NCBI RefSeq assembly: GCF_002838765.1 | Contig: NZ_CP025120.1 | Span: forward strand, 1,550,001 to 1,614,000 | From: Kangiella profundi | Lineage (GTDB): Bacteria > Pseudomonadota > Gammaproteobacteria > Enterobacterales > Kangiellaceae | Reading direction: 5' to 3' | Length of the DNA: 64,000 nt | In this document: piece after piece, positions 27,953-37,507 of the stretch | Position numbering within the stretch: the stretch's first letter is position 1 | How the letters are laid out: each line of letters starts with the position of its first letter | Translations under genes and position numbers: made by a program | The notes under the pieces: generated by a model | The model's database searches: none | What the model was told of the DNA's origin: nothing | Seen by the model: only the letters and a program-made list of their open reading frames with translations

Positions 27953-30900
27953 ATGGTCAAACAATACGATACACATAGCGGAATCATCTCCTGGTTTGCA
28001 CGCAATTCTGTTGCTGCGAACCTTTTGATGATTTTCATCATTGTTGCGGGATTTATTGGGCTTAGCCACCTTCGTCAACAAGTATTCCCTGATATTGTTA
28101 TTAACTCAGTAAGTATTCAGGTTCCTTATCCAGGAGCGGCTCCACAAGAAGTCGAAGAAGGCATTGTTATCCTGATCGAAGAAAATATTAAGGACATTGA
28201 AGGGATCAAAAAAGTGACTTCAACTGCTTCTGAAGGTATGGGAAGCATTAATATCGAAATTGAAGATAACTATGAAGTCTCTGAAGTCATGGATGAGATA
28301 AAAGTTAGGGTCGATGCTATCCCTAACTTACCTGATCTTGCTGAACGTCCGGTCATTTATGAAAACCGTATGCAACGCCAGGTTATGCGCTTAAATGTAT
28401 TTGGCGATGCCAATGAACGCACCCTGAAAGAGTATGCAAAAGATATTAAAGACGAGCTACTGGCACTACCTAACGTCAGCTTGGTTGAAGTTGAAGGTGC
28501 TCGCCCTTACGAAGTTGGCATTCAAGTCAGCGATTACCAATTGCGCAAATATGGATTAACTCTTCAAGACGTTGCTAATGCAGTACGAAGCCACTCTCTT
28601 GATTTACCAAGCGGTACTATTAAAACGCTTGGTGGTGACATTCTGGTAAGGACCAAAAATCAGGCTTACGATGCTTATGACTTTGCGAAGATTCCGGTAA
28701 TCACACGTCCTGACGGTACAACTTTATTGCTTGCAGACATTGCAGCTATCGACGATGGTTTTGCTGAGTGGAACTTCTTGTCACGCTTTGATGGTAAGCC
28801 CACTGTAAGCCTTAGGGTCCGCTCATCTCTTGAGTCTGATGACCTTTTAATTGCTGAACAAATCTACGATTATCTAGACAAGAAAACTCCGACTTTACCA
28901 GCTGGTATTTCAATCGAAGCCTGGGGCGATGGTACTTATTACCTGAAAGGTCGTCTCGAGATGATGCAGAAGAATATGCTTGCCGGTATTATTCTGGTGT
29001 TCATAGTTCTAGCACTCTTCTTAAGGTTTAAACTTGCCTTCTGGGTAATGATTGGCATTCCGTTGTGCTTCCTGGGTGCTTTTGCCCTGATGTACATGTA
29101 TCCCGGTTTTGCCATGACCATCAACATGATCACCCTCTTTGGCTTTATTCTGGTGCTGGGGATCGTGGTCGATGACGCGATCATCATTGCAGAAAGCGCC
29201 TGGGCGTCGATTGAAGAAAAAGGCCATAGCATTGATAGCGTTGTCGAAGGGGCAAAGCGAGTCGCCCTTCCTGCAACCTTCGGTGTTTTAACCACCATTG
29301 CAGCGTTTTACCCAATGCTGGCAATCAGCGGGCCTTGGAGTAATGCAATGGCATCCATGGGCTTGGTGGTAATGTTCTGTTTGATGTTCTCGTTAATTGA
29401 GTCGAAGATTATTTTGCCGGCCCACTTGGCTCATATGAAATTGAACAAACTGGAAGATACCAAAAGCCCGAAACTTCGAGCGGTCAAAGGTTTCTTCAGA
29501 GCTATCCGCCTTAAGGTAAAAGATCTCTTATCACGCTTTATTAATAATGTTTACAAGCCAAAGCTGGAGACTTTCCTTAATTACAGAGGTCTGACAATTT
29601 TAACCTTTGTTTGTTTATTGTTCATTACCACCATTGGTTTTATCGGAAGTGGCTGGGTTAAAACCAGTTTGTTCCCGAACATTCCAAATGATGGCGTCTT
29701 TGTCGAAATCAAAATGGCTGAAGGTGCTACTGCTGACCAAGCCATGAGCAATGTGCAAATTGTTTGGGATAAGCTCAATGAGTTGCATAACGAAGTAGAA
29801 GCTGAGCATGGTATTGGTGTATTCCAGCACGCCTTTATGTGGACTCGTGAAAATACCGGTGCTTACATGTGGACTGAGCTGGTTAAAAGTGAAAACTTAC
29901 CCATTAACCAGTTTGATCTGATCGACCGCTGGCGCGATAAGGTCGGCACCCTACCCGCAGTCGAGGAAATCAGTTTTGGCGGCGGTGGCGGCGGCCCAGG
30001 TGGTGATGGTGTCGGTTATCGTCTGGTTGGTACAGATATCGAAGAGTTACAAATCGTGACTGAAAAAATTCGTGCAAAACTTGCCGAATATGACGGTGTT
30101 TACGATATCAGTGATAACCTTTCCGGCGGTAAAGAAGAAATCGTGGTTGAAGTAAAACCTCACGGTTACAACCTTGGATTGAGTACACAAATTCTTTCTC
30201 AGCAAGTTCGTAATGCCTTCTACGGCTCTGAAGCGCAGCGTTTCTTGAGAGACAATGAAGAAGTTAAAGTGTTTGTCCGTTATCCTCTGGAAGACCGCCG
30301 CTCTATTGGTAATCTGGAGCAAATGCCTATCCGAACTCCGTCAGGTGAATACGTAACTTTCACTGATGTAGCTAATTATGATGTGCAGGAAGGCTTTTCG
30401 CGTATCTCTAGAATTGATGGCGTTCGTGCAAATCGCATTAGCGCAGATGTCAGCCCTCAGGCTGCGATCACTTCTGGAGAAATCCATCAAGATATGATGC
30501 AAAATGTCATTCCTGGCATCTTGGCACAACACCCTACGGTGAAACTTGAGCCAGGCGGCCCAAGTGAGGATCAGCAAAAACTTACCAAGGAATTAGGCAT
30601 TGGCGGTTTAATTGCGTTGATTTTAATTTACGGCTTAATGGCTATTCCTTTGAAGTCGTATATTAAACCAGTAGTCGTCATGTCAGCCATTCCATTCGGT
30701 ATTATTGGTGCCATGGTCGGACACCTGCTGCTAGACATCAATCTAAGCATGTTCTCTTTCTTCGGTATTATTGCCTTGTCAGGTGTTGTAGTGAACGATA
30801 GCTTATTGATGGTGGACTTCATCGGACGTGCTCGCGCAGAAGGTATGTCACGAATTGAGGCAGCAATCAATGCTGGTACGAGACGTTTCCGCGCCATTAT

Positions 30901-31138
30901 CCTAACGTCACTCACTACCTTCTTTGGCTTGCTTCCAATTACCACAGAAACCAGCTTGCAGGCGCAATTGGTTATCCCAATGGCTGTTTCACTAGCCTTT
31001 GGTATCGTATTTGCTACAGTAATTACGCTAATCTGGGTACCTTGCCTGTACGTAACCTTAGGCAGTATCAAAGACTGGTTCCTTGGTCGTGATGCTAAAA
31101 GTCTAAGCAAAAAGGAAGAAGCGTACGAAAATAATTAA
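27953..31138 (+). CDS. RND efflux transporter permease
   Basis: This 1061-residue inner-membrane pump of the AcrB/AcrD/AcrF superfamily has twelve predicted membrane helices in two halves and two large periplasmic loops. The first helix (SVAANLLMIFIIVAGFIGL) is followed by the RQQVFPDI segment, the proton-relay helix GFILVLGIVVDDAIIIAES carries the D-D pair, and SGVVVNDSLLMVDFI is the matching helix of the second half. An unusual glycine-rich stretch (FGGGGGGPGGDGVG) lies in the second periplasmic loop. With the adaptor upstream it forms an export pump of unknown substrate. Confidence 0.93.
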   Translation: MVKQYDTHSGIISWFARNSVAANLLMIFIIVAGFIGLSHLRQQVFPDIVINSVSIQVPYPGAAPQEVEEGIVILIEENIKDIEGIKKVTSTASEGMGSINIEIEDNYEVSEVMDEIKVRVDAIPNLPDLAERPVIYENRMQRQVMRLNVFGDANERTLKEYAKDIKDELLALPNVSLVEVEGARPYEVGIQVSDYQLRKYGLTLQDVANAVRSHSLDLPSGTIKTLGGDILVRTKNQAYDAYDFAKIPVITRPDGTTLLLADIAAIDDGFAEWNFLSRFDGKPTVSLRVRSSLESDDLLIAEQIYDYLDKKTPTLPAGISIEAWGDGTYYLKGRLEMMQKNMLAGIILVFIVLALFLRFKLAFWVMIGIPLCFLGAFALMYMYPGFAMTINMITLFGFILVLGIVVDDAIIIAESAWASIEEKGHSIDSVVEGAKRVALPATFGVLTTIAAFYPMLAISGPWSNAMASMGLVVMFCLMFSLIESKIILPAHLAHMKLNKLEDTKSPKLRAVKGFFRAIRLKVKDLLSRFINNVYKPKLETFLNYRGLTILTFVCLLFITTIGFIGSGWVKTSLFPNIPNDGVFVEIKMAEGATADQAMSNVQIVWDKLNELHNEVEAEHGIGVFQHAFMWTRENTGAYMWTELVKSENLPINQFDLIDRWRDKVGTLPAVEEISFGGGGGGPGGDGVGYRLVGTDIEELQIVTEKIRAKLAEYDGVYDISDNLSGGKEEIVVEVKPHGYNLGLSTQILSQQVRNAFYGSEAQRFLRDNEEVKVFVRYPLEDRRSIGNLEQMPIRTPSGEYVTFTDVANYDVQEGFSRISRIDGVRANRISADVSPQAAITSGEIHQDMMQNVIPGILAQHPTVKLEPGGPSEDQQKLTKELGIGGLIALILIYGLMAIPLKSYIKPVVVMSAIPFGIIGAMVGHLLLDINLSMFSFFGIIALSGVVVNDSLLMVDFIGRARAEGMSRIEAAINAGTRRFRAIILTSLTTFFGLLPITTETSLQAQLVIPMAVSLAFGIVFATVITLIWVPCLYVTLGSIKDWFLGRDAKSLSKKEEAYENN

Positions 31139-31156
31139 GACGTCAAGCAATACAGC

Positions 31157-31183
31157 AAAGGGGCATCGCGCCCCTTTTTTTAT
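31157..31183 (+). terminator. Terminator of the RND operon
   Basis: An 8-bp perfect stem, AAAGGGGC / GCCCCTTT, has a 5-base loop followed by more Ts, 18 bases after the stop. Confidence 0.9.
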
Positions 31184-31322
31184 GTACACCTATTTTATAA
31201 AAACTTAATATTGATCAATAGCAGCCCTACTCTTTTTTCACTACAATGGTGTTGTTTTTCTTAAGCTTGTCTTTACACTGTAACCTATCAAACATATCGA
31301 TCAAAAACTGAGCAGAAATTAT

Positions 31323-32768
31323 ATGTTTAAACGCACCAAAATAGTTGCCACCCTAGGTCCCGCTACAGAATCCGACGACACCATTCGCTCATTAATTCAA
31401 GCTGGTGCCAATGTATTCCGCCTTAACTTTTCACATGGAGAAGCCAAGGATCATATTCACCGTGCAGAGCAAATCCGTCGTATATCAAGAGATATGAATC
31501 GATATGTCGCCATACTAGGCGATCTCCAGGGGCCAAAAATTCGCATCGCCCGATTTAAAAAAGGCAAAATCAACTTAGAGGTTGGCGCTACTTTTATATT
31601 GGATTCAGAGCTGGAAAAAGAAGCTGGTGACGAAGAGCGTGTTGGCATTGATTACAAGCAACTTCCTTCTGACTTAAAGGAAGGCAATCACCTGATGCTC
31701 GACGATGGTCGAATCCAGCTAGAAGTAAAGCGTTTAACGTCAACTGAAATTGTGACTGAAGTGATCATTGGTGGCGTGCTGAGCAATAACAAAGGTATCA
31801 ATTTGCTGGGAGGTGGTCTTTCCGCCCCTGCCCTGACAGATAAAGATCGCGCTGACATCAAAATTGCTGCAGCCATGCACGTCGATTATTTAGCAGTATC
31901 GTTCCCAAGAAGTGCTGATGATATGCATGAAGCACGTAAGCTTCTACAAAAAGCTGGTGGTAACAGTAACCTCGTTGCCAAAATTGAACGTGCTGAGACC
32001 GTTAATGACGACAAAATTCTTGATGCAATCATTATGGCCTCTGATGCCGTCATGGTAGCACGTGGTGACTTGGGCGTTGAAATTGGCGATGCGCAGCTAA
32101 TTGGCGTACAAAAACACATTATCTCGCGTTCGCGTGCTTTAAATCGCGTAGTGATTACTGCAACGCAAATGATGGAAAGCATGATCCACAATCCTATTCC
32201 GACGCGCGCAGAAGTATTCGATGTCGCTAATGCCGTGCTGGATGGAACTGATGCTGTAATGCTTAGTGCCGAAACAGCAACTGGCGATAACCCTGCTCGT
32301 ACCGTTCAGGCAATGGCTAATGTCTGCCTTGGGGCAGAAAAGCAATCCATGATTCGAATGTCTCGTCACCGTAACGAGATGTCGTTTGACCTGATTGATG
32401 AAGCGATTGCCATGGCAACCATGTATACCGCCAATCACCTCAAAGGTGTTAAGGCAATCGTTGCACTCACCGAGTCGGGCTCTACGGCCTTATGGTTATC
32501 GCGGATTCGTTCCGGCATGCCAATTTTTGCATTAAGTCGAAACGAGCAGACACTTCGTAAAGTGGCGCTTTATCGCGGTGTTGAAGCCATCGAATTTGAT
32601 CCAACCGTACTGGCCAAGCATGATGTTAACCGATTAGCAGTTGAAGAGTTACGTCTGAGAAATTTTGTGGAAGATGGCGATCTGGTCATCATCACTAAAG
32701 GTGACTCGATGGGCGTACTGGGCGGTACCAATGCCATGAAGATTGTTCGTGTTGGTCAGGTTCATTAA
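31323..32768 (+). CDS. pyk: Pyruvate kinase
   Basis: This 481-residue enzyme transfers phosphate from phosphoenolpyruvate to ADP, the last glycolytic step. It begins [12 protein letters not shown], with [20 protein letters not shown], the active-site signature [20 protein letters not shown], and [11 protein letters not shown] plus [20 protein letters not shown]. Length and sequence fit the PykA (type II) class. It is convergent with the DMT transporter gene, and no strong hairpin is seen between them. Confidence 0.97.
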   Translation: MFKRTKIVATLGPATESDDTIRSLIQAGANVFRLNFSHGEAKDHIHRAEQIRRISRDMNRYVAILGDLQGPKIRIARFKKGKINLEVGATFILDSELEKEAGDEERVGIDYKQLPSDLKEGNHLMLDDGRIQLEVKRLTSTEIVTEVIIGGVLSNNKGINLLGGGLSAPALTDKDRADIKIAAAMHVDYLAVSFPRSADDMHEARKLLQKAGGNSNLVAKIERAETVNDDKILDAIIMASDAVMVARGDLGVEIGDAQLIGVQKHIISRSRALNRVVITATQMMESMIHNPIPTRAEVFDVANAVLDGTDAVMLSAETATGDNPARTVQAMANVCLGAEKQSMIRMSRHRNEMSFDLIDEAIAMATMYTANHLKGVKAIVALTESGSTALWLSRIRSGMPIFALSRNEQTLRKVALYRGVEAIEFDPTVLAKHDVNRLAVEELRLRNFVEDGDLVIITKGDSMGVLGGTNAMKIVRVGQVH

Positions 32769-32792
32769 GAAGCCTACTCTCTTGAAACATAA

Positions 32793-33695
32793 TTACCCCT
32801 GACCACCACTGTTATAAACGAATACCAAAACGCCAAGGAAGGCTAAAACAACACCAGTAAGTCTGCGACGACTGACTTCTTCTTTAAGAAAAATCCAGGC
32901 AAATAAAACAATAAACAGTACCGAAGTTTCATTTAAAACGGATGCAATTATTGCATCCGTGTATTTATAGCCTGAAAGCCATAGAATCATCGAAATATAA
33001 GTACCGAGCACACTGGCAATAATCAATATTCGCCAATCTCTGGGCTGCTTTATTTCATGAATCACCTTTAAAAGTTTCCTGCTAACTAACAAAAGTCCAA
33101 TTGAGCCAAGAATTCCACCGATCAGTCGCAAACTGATAATCCAGAAAAAGCCATCACCTTCAAGAATTCTCTTTACCATCACCACACCAACGGCATTCAG
33201 GAATACAGCACCTGCAGCGAGAGCAAGACCCTGCCAAAGTACTGGGGTATCAACGTTCTTCCTGTTTCGCTGCCAGGTAACCAAAATGATGCCAATCAAT
33301 ACCATCAAAAAGCCGATAAACTGAGTCCAATGCAGTGTTTCATTCAGGAACAAAACTGACAGCACTATGACAAACAGGCTGTAAAGACTGGAAACAATGG
33401 CGGTATTACCGGCTCCCACTTTTCTTAGCGCCAGGAAGTACCAGGTGTCAGACAAAGCGATTCCAATAAAACCGCTAATGGCAACAATAGTCCATTGATA
33501 GGCATCAAGCTGGGGAAATTGAATGCCCTCAACAAAAAGCGCTGTTGGTACTAAGAGGAATGTTGCTAGAATATTTTTGAATAGATTGAGTGCGCTGGCG
33601 CTGAGCGTTTCACCGGAGTGTTTGAATAATATAATTGCTGTGGCCCAGCAGATAGCTGACGATAGTGCAAACAGCTCGCCCAAACCGAACGTCAT
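32793..33695 (-). CDS. EamA/DMT family transporter
   Basis: This 300-residue membrane protein has ten predicted transmembrane helices arranged as two EamA repeats; each repeat contains the family's SxxxW/xAxxxxxxK-like helix 1 (ALSSAICWATAIILFKH) and the C-terminal repeat GVVLAFLGVLVFVY. DMT proteins export or import small metabolites such as amino acids; the substrate cannot be read. It is downstream of the CitE/Mch operon on the same strand, 98 bases away, with only a weak hairpin between, so it could be partly cotranscribed and handle a metabolite of that pathway (inference). Confidence 0.88.
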   Translation of the reverse strand: MTFGLGELFALSSAICWATAIILFKHSGETLSASALNLFKNILATFLLVPTALFVEGIQFPQLDAYQWTIVAISGFIGIALSDTWYFLALRKVGAGNTAIVSSLYSLFVIVLSVLFLNETLHWTQFIGFLMVLIGIILVTWQRNRKNVDTPVLWQGLALAAGAVFLNAVGVVMVKRILEGDGFFWIISLRLIGGILGSIGLLLVSRKLLKVIHEIKQPRDWRILIIASVLGTYISMILWLSGYKYTDAIIASVLNETSVLFIVLFAWIFLKEEVSRRRLTGVVLAFLGVLVFVYNSGGQG

Positions 33696-33721
33696 ATCAT
33701 GCTCTCTATACAGTATTAAAA

Positions 33722-33743
33722 TAGTGGCTCAGGCAAAGAGCCA
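33722..33743 (-). terminator. Weak terminator after the CitE/Mch operon
   Basis: A 6-bp stem, TGGCTC / GAGCCA, with a 7-base loop is followed on the minus strand by CTATTTTAATA. Stem and T-run are both weak, so read-through into the DMT gene is plausible. Confidence 0.35.
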
Positions 33744-33793
33744 TTAGAAAACGCAACTTACCACAAAGACCTGATTAGGCCTACATGATTAAG

Positions 33794-34855
33794 CTATTTT
33801 GGATTAGGTATCAGAACGGTATAGTCTAAATCAAGAACAACATTGTCCGGGTAGTCTTTAGAACTATTTGCTGAACAAACCTGTTCTTTAATGGAGGACC
33901 ATTGAATATTTTTAAAACCAATCGTTTTTAATCTTAATGCACCCATACCAAACCCAAGATCGTATTTATTTTGTACCTGAGTTGCCGCATAGATGGTATT
34001 ACCTGCATAGCTAGGATTTAGGTGTGCACCGCCATTAATCGCAGCTAGCCATTGTGCGTTAGCGAGGCCATTATGTGAAAGTGAGCGGCATAACGAGATA
34101 ATGTGGCCACCATAAACCAGACGCTGCTGATGCTGACTGTCCTGCATCTGATGATAGTTAAAATGGACTTTGGCATTGTTCTGATAGAGCTTAGTCGCCA
34201 TGGTGTGTTCAGTTGAATCAATCGTCAAACCATCTATGTGATCAATCCACTCCCCTATCTGGTAATCCTTGAAAACAAATGTTTCTCCACTTGAAATGTA
34301 GCTGTAGTTATCAGCATTAAACTGATCGGGCATGGCAAGGTGCGCAGGACTAACCTCTGAGTTGAGCTGTGGTTGAACAGCATAAGTATTCTGCATACCT
34401 TCTTGCTTCTTATGTACCATAACCCAACGCTTCCAGCTGGCCACCAGATGACCATCCTGATTGGTAGCTCGAGAATGAACGTAAACAATTCCAGTCTTTC
34501 CGTTCGAGTTCTCCTTTAGACCAATGACTTCTGATAGCACTGAAATGGTATCGCCAATAAACGCTGGCAGTACGAACTGCACCTCAGCATAGCCAAGATT
34601 AGCCACTGCATTGAGAGAGATATCCTGAACCGTTTTACCGAAGGCAATGTGAAATAGTAATAGGTTATCAACTGGTGGTTTAGCAAAACCAACTTTGCGC
34701 GCAAGGTGATGGCTGGAAAACAAACTAAAACGGCTACCAGTCAGGGCTATATACAGACTAGCATCACCTTCTGTAATGGTGCGCGGAATGGGATGCTCAA
34801 TAAGCTGCCCTAAAGAAAAGTCTTCAAAGAACCGTCCGACGGATGATTTATTCAT
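33794..34855 (-). CDS. MaoC-type dehydratase, mesaconyl-CoA hydratase-like
   Basis: This 353-residue double-hotdog protein resembles mesaconyl-CoA hydratase (Mch) of the ethylmalonyl-CoA and related pathways, which interconverts mesaconyl-CoA and beta-methylmalyl-CoA. Shared features are FFEDFSLGQLIEHPIPRTIT, TEGDASLYIALTGSRF (hydratase motif region), FHIAFGKTVQDISLNAVANL and KTGIVYVHSRATNQDG in the first half, with a second hotdog unit (DHIDGLTIDSTEHTMATKLY). It is the last gene of a four-gene operon with two CitE-like lyases and an acyl-CoA ligase. The real substrate could be another C4-C6 enoyl-CoA acid such as itaconyl-CoA. Confidence 0.82.
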   Translation of the reverse strand: MNKSSVGRFFEDFSLGQLIEHPIPRTITEGDASLYIALTGSRFSLFSSHHLARKVGFAKPPVDNLLLFHIAFGKTVQDISLNAVANLGYAEVQFVLPAFIGDTISVLSEVIGLKENSNGKTGIVYVHSRATNQDGHLVASWKRWVMVHKKQEGMQNTYAVQPQLNSEVSPAHLAMPDQFNADNYSYISSGETFVFKDYQIGEWIDHIDGLTIDSTEHTMATKLYQNNAKVHFNYHQMQDSQHQQRLVYGGHIISLCRSLSHNGLANAQWLAAINGGAHLNPSYAGNTIYAATQVQNKYDLGFGMGALRLKTIGFKNIQWSSIKEQVCSANSSKDYPDNVVLDLDYTVLIPNPK

Positions 34856-34908
34856 GTGCTGTCGCTTTTTAGTTTGTCTTATTGTTTAAACACTACCTGA
34901 AATCATTC

Positions 34909-35817
34909 TTATCGGCTAGCCCCAATTAACTCGTTTTGACCTAACTCTTTTACTGTGTTGTATAGCGTTAGAACTCGCTCAGCCCACTCTTTCAAAGAAG
35001 GCTCGATTAAGCGATCATCGATTACTGCAACATTGCGACCTTCTTCATTGGCTTGATTGATTGCCGCAATAATCGCTTTAGCACGATTAATGTCGTCCAG
35101 TTTTGGAGTGAAGGCATCGTTGGTATATGCCAACTGGATAGGATGCACGACCGCCTTACCATCAAACCCTAGATCGCGAGCCTGTCGGCAGGAAAACTCG
35201 CAGGCCTGAATATTTTTCAAATCAAAATGCGGACCATCTATGACACATTTTTTATAAGCTCTTGCCGCCAGAACAACCAATGACAAACTGGTCAATAAAC
35301 CAGAACGATCGTTGGTTTGAGTAATTTTTAACTCATTGGATAAGTCTGTCACCCCCATCACTACACAGCTCACTCTATCACTGGCTGCACATATTTCTTC
35401 TGCATGCAGAACTCCGAGTGGGCTTTCGATATTAATCATGATATCAAGCTCATCCGATCGAATAGCATCGATTTGCTGTATATACTGAATCAGGGAGTCA
35501 GCGGATTCGATCCGAGGAAGTAATATCGCATCAATATCGAGATTTTTAATAGCTTCCAGATCTTCTTTGCCCCATTCGGTATGAAGGGGATTAACGCGTA
35601 CTATCCGCTCTGAATACTCAAAGTCATTTGACTGGGAAAATGCCTTGATCAAACCATCGCGTGCGGTTTGTTTATGTTGAGGCGGCACTGACTCCTGCAA
35701 ATCAAAGATAACACTGTCAGCCGCTAATCCTCTGGCTTTTTCCAGATAACGTTCAACATGTGTCGGAACATACAACATAGTTCTGCGAGGACGATAATTC
35801 AGCGTTGATTCCATCAT
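34909..35817 (-). CDS. CitE-like CoA-ester lyase (malyl/citramalyl-CoA lyase type)
   Basis: This 302-residue TIM-barrel lyase of the HpcH/HpaI-CitE superfamily begins RPRRTMLYVPTHVERYLEKA, the typical CitE start. Active-site features are FDLQESVPPQHK, the CoA/oxyanion arginine in RIVRVNPLHTEWG, the Mg ligands Glu in MINIESPLGVL and Asp in VMGVTDLSNEL, and a KAVVHPIQLAYTND segment. Members cleave malyl-, methylmalyl- or citramalyl-CoA to a 2-oxoacid and an acyl-CoA. It lies 53 bases upstream of the Mch-like gene and 26 bases downstream of the ligase gene. Confidence 0.85.
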   Translation of the reverse strand: MMESTLNYRPRRTMLYVPTHVERYLEKARGLAADSVIFDLQESVPPQHKQTARDGLIKAFSQSNDFEYSERIVRVNPLHTEWGKEDLEAIKNLDIDAILLPRIESADSLIQYIQQIDAIRSDELDIMINIESPLGVLHAEEICAASDRVSCVVMGVTDLSNELKITQTNDRSGLLTSLSLVVLAARAYKKCVIDGPHFDLKNIQACEFSCRQARDLGFDGKAVVHPIQLAYTNDAFTPKLDDINRAKAIIAAINQANEEGRNVAVIDDRLIEPSLKEWAERVLTLYNTVKELGQNELIGASR

Positions 35818-35843
35818 TTATCCTTTGAAAATTAGTGTCTAGG

Positions 35844-37499
35844 TCATTGGTGACTTTTGATTAAATACTGTTCGAGGTTTTGCAATAACTTCTTACGAAG
35901 CACTTTGCCATTTTTGGTACGCGGATAATCACGCACAAGATATACTTTTTTGGGAGCTTTATATTTGGCTAACTTTTGTAGCCCGTAATCTAAAATCTGC
36001 TCTTCGGTTATATTGTTATCAGGCTCTGGGATAACACATACCACTATCAGCGTTTTGTCTTTTCCAACGTCTTCACCTAAAGCAACGCAATCTGCCACCT
36101 CAGGATGAGCCTTTATTACACGTTCAACTTCGTGTGGCGATACCCGAAAACCAAAAGTATTGATAATGTCATCTTTACGTCCCAGAAACCAAACGTAATT
36201 CTGATCATCACGCTTGGCATAATCACCCGTAAAAAACCAACCATCATGAACAGCTTTTACAGTTTCTTCAGGAAGATTCCAATAGGAAACAAACAAACCA
36301 GGATCATCGGCACGAATACAGATCATCCCCTCCTCGCCGTTAGCCACAGGCTCAAGCTGATCATTTAATAACTCAACCTTATGGCCCGGCTGAATAAACC
36401 CTGCGGCTCCAGGTACTACCTTAGCCTGTTTATGCTGAGAGATATAATAGGATATTTCGGACATACCAATTGCTTCATATATGGGTGCATTGAAGCGTTC
36501 TTCCCATAAGGTTTGCATTTCGTCTGATAGGTGCTCACCAGCACTCATGCAATGTTTTAACGAAGGGAGATCGCTTCCACTGTAATCCGTTTTTTGAATG
36601 ATCTGTCGGTAAATGGTTGGCACACCGATAAAAATACTGCATTCATGCTTTTGAATCAGCTTAGGCCAGGTATGGGCATCATTGTGCCCTTCATAGGCAA
36701 TTACGGTATGACCATGCAGTAAAGGGTCCATCAAGGCTGAGCCTAATACATAGGTCCAGTTAAATTTACCAGAATGCATGATTCGCTCAGATACTCCACC
36801 CTGAAAATCAAACCAGTAGCGACTGGCTGGTAACCGTCCTAGCAAAGCTCGCTGAGCATGTAACACACCTTTGGGATAACCCGTTGTGCCTGATGTATAA
36901 ACCAGATAAGCAGGATCATTTAATTCTGTTTTTGGGCCAGTAAATCCAGTTGGTTGTAAATTGAGTGCCTCATTAAAATCAATTAACTTAAAACGTTTTG
37001 ACTGTGGCAACTCACCCTCACCAGTAAGCAATACGATCTGAACTGAAGAATCCTTTAAGTCATTTTCAAGTTCGGGCCACATGGTTTTATGAGTAACCAG
37101 CACACTGGCCTGAGAATCATTAGCCAGATAGGATACCTCACTGGCTGAAAGTAAAGTTGAAGTTGGTACAGCAATAGCCGAATATTTTATGGTGCCAAAG
37201 AAAGCTATGGGATATTCCAGAGAATTTGGCAGTCGAATTAAAATGCGATTATCTTTAGAAAGTGATAAAGACTGTAGCAGATTAGCAAACTGTGAGGTTT
37301 TCTGGCCAAGTTGCGAGTATGTAACCTGACTTGTTCCCAACGCCTCATCTTCGACGATTAAAGCAGCCTGACTGGATTTATCTGTTGCAGCATGCTGATC
37401 AACACAGGCTTCACATATATTGAAGTAGGTTGGTAATTGCCACTGCCATTCATTGCTCTGCTGATCGAAATGAACAATTTCCTCAAAGGAGTATTTCAT
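35844..37499 (-). CDS. AMP-forming acyl-CoA ligase
   Basis: This 551-residue ANL-family enzyme activates a carboxylic acid to its CoA thioester with ATP. The P-loop is YTSGTTGYPKGVLH, the A5-type motif is EAIGMSEISYYISQ, the hinge region has the DDIINTFGFRVSPHEVE segment, and the catalytic C-terminal lysine is in TKNGKVLRKKL. It looks closest to the benzoate/medium-chain ligase group rather than to acetyl-CoA synthetase. Gaps to its neighbours are 8 and 26 bases, so it is in one operon with two CitE-like lyases and the Mch-like hydratase, suggesting it loads the pathway substrate. Confidence 0.88.
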   Translation of the reverse strand: MKYSFEEIVHFDQQSNEWQWQLPTYFNICEACVDQHAATDKSSQAALIVEDEALGTSQVTYSQLGQKTSQFANLLQSLSLSKDNRILIRLPNSLEYPIAFFGTIKYSAIAVPTSTLLSASEVSYLANDSQASVLVTHKTMWPELENDLKDSSVQIVLLTGEGELPQSKRFKLIDFNEALNLQPTGFTGPKTELNDPAYLVYTSGTTGYPKGVLHAQRALLGRLPASRYWFDFQGGVSERIMHSGKFNWTYVLGSALMDPLLHGHTVIAYEGHNDAHTWPKLIQKHECSIFIGVPTIYRQIIQKTDYSGSDLPSLKHCMSAGEHLSDEMQTLWEERFNAPIYEAIGMSEISYYISQHKQAKVVPGAAGFIQPGHKVELLNDQLEPVANGEEGMICIRADDPGLFVSYWNLPEETVKAVHDGWFFTGDYAKRDDQNYVWFLGRKDDIINTFGFRVSPHEVERVIKAHPEVADCVALGEDVGKDKTLIVVCVIPEPDNNITEEQILDYGLQKLAKYKAPKKVYLVRDYPRTKNGKVLRKKLLQNLEQYLIKSHQ

Positions 37500-37507
37500 A
37501 ATAGTCC

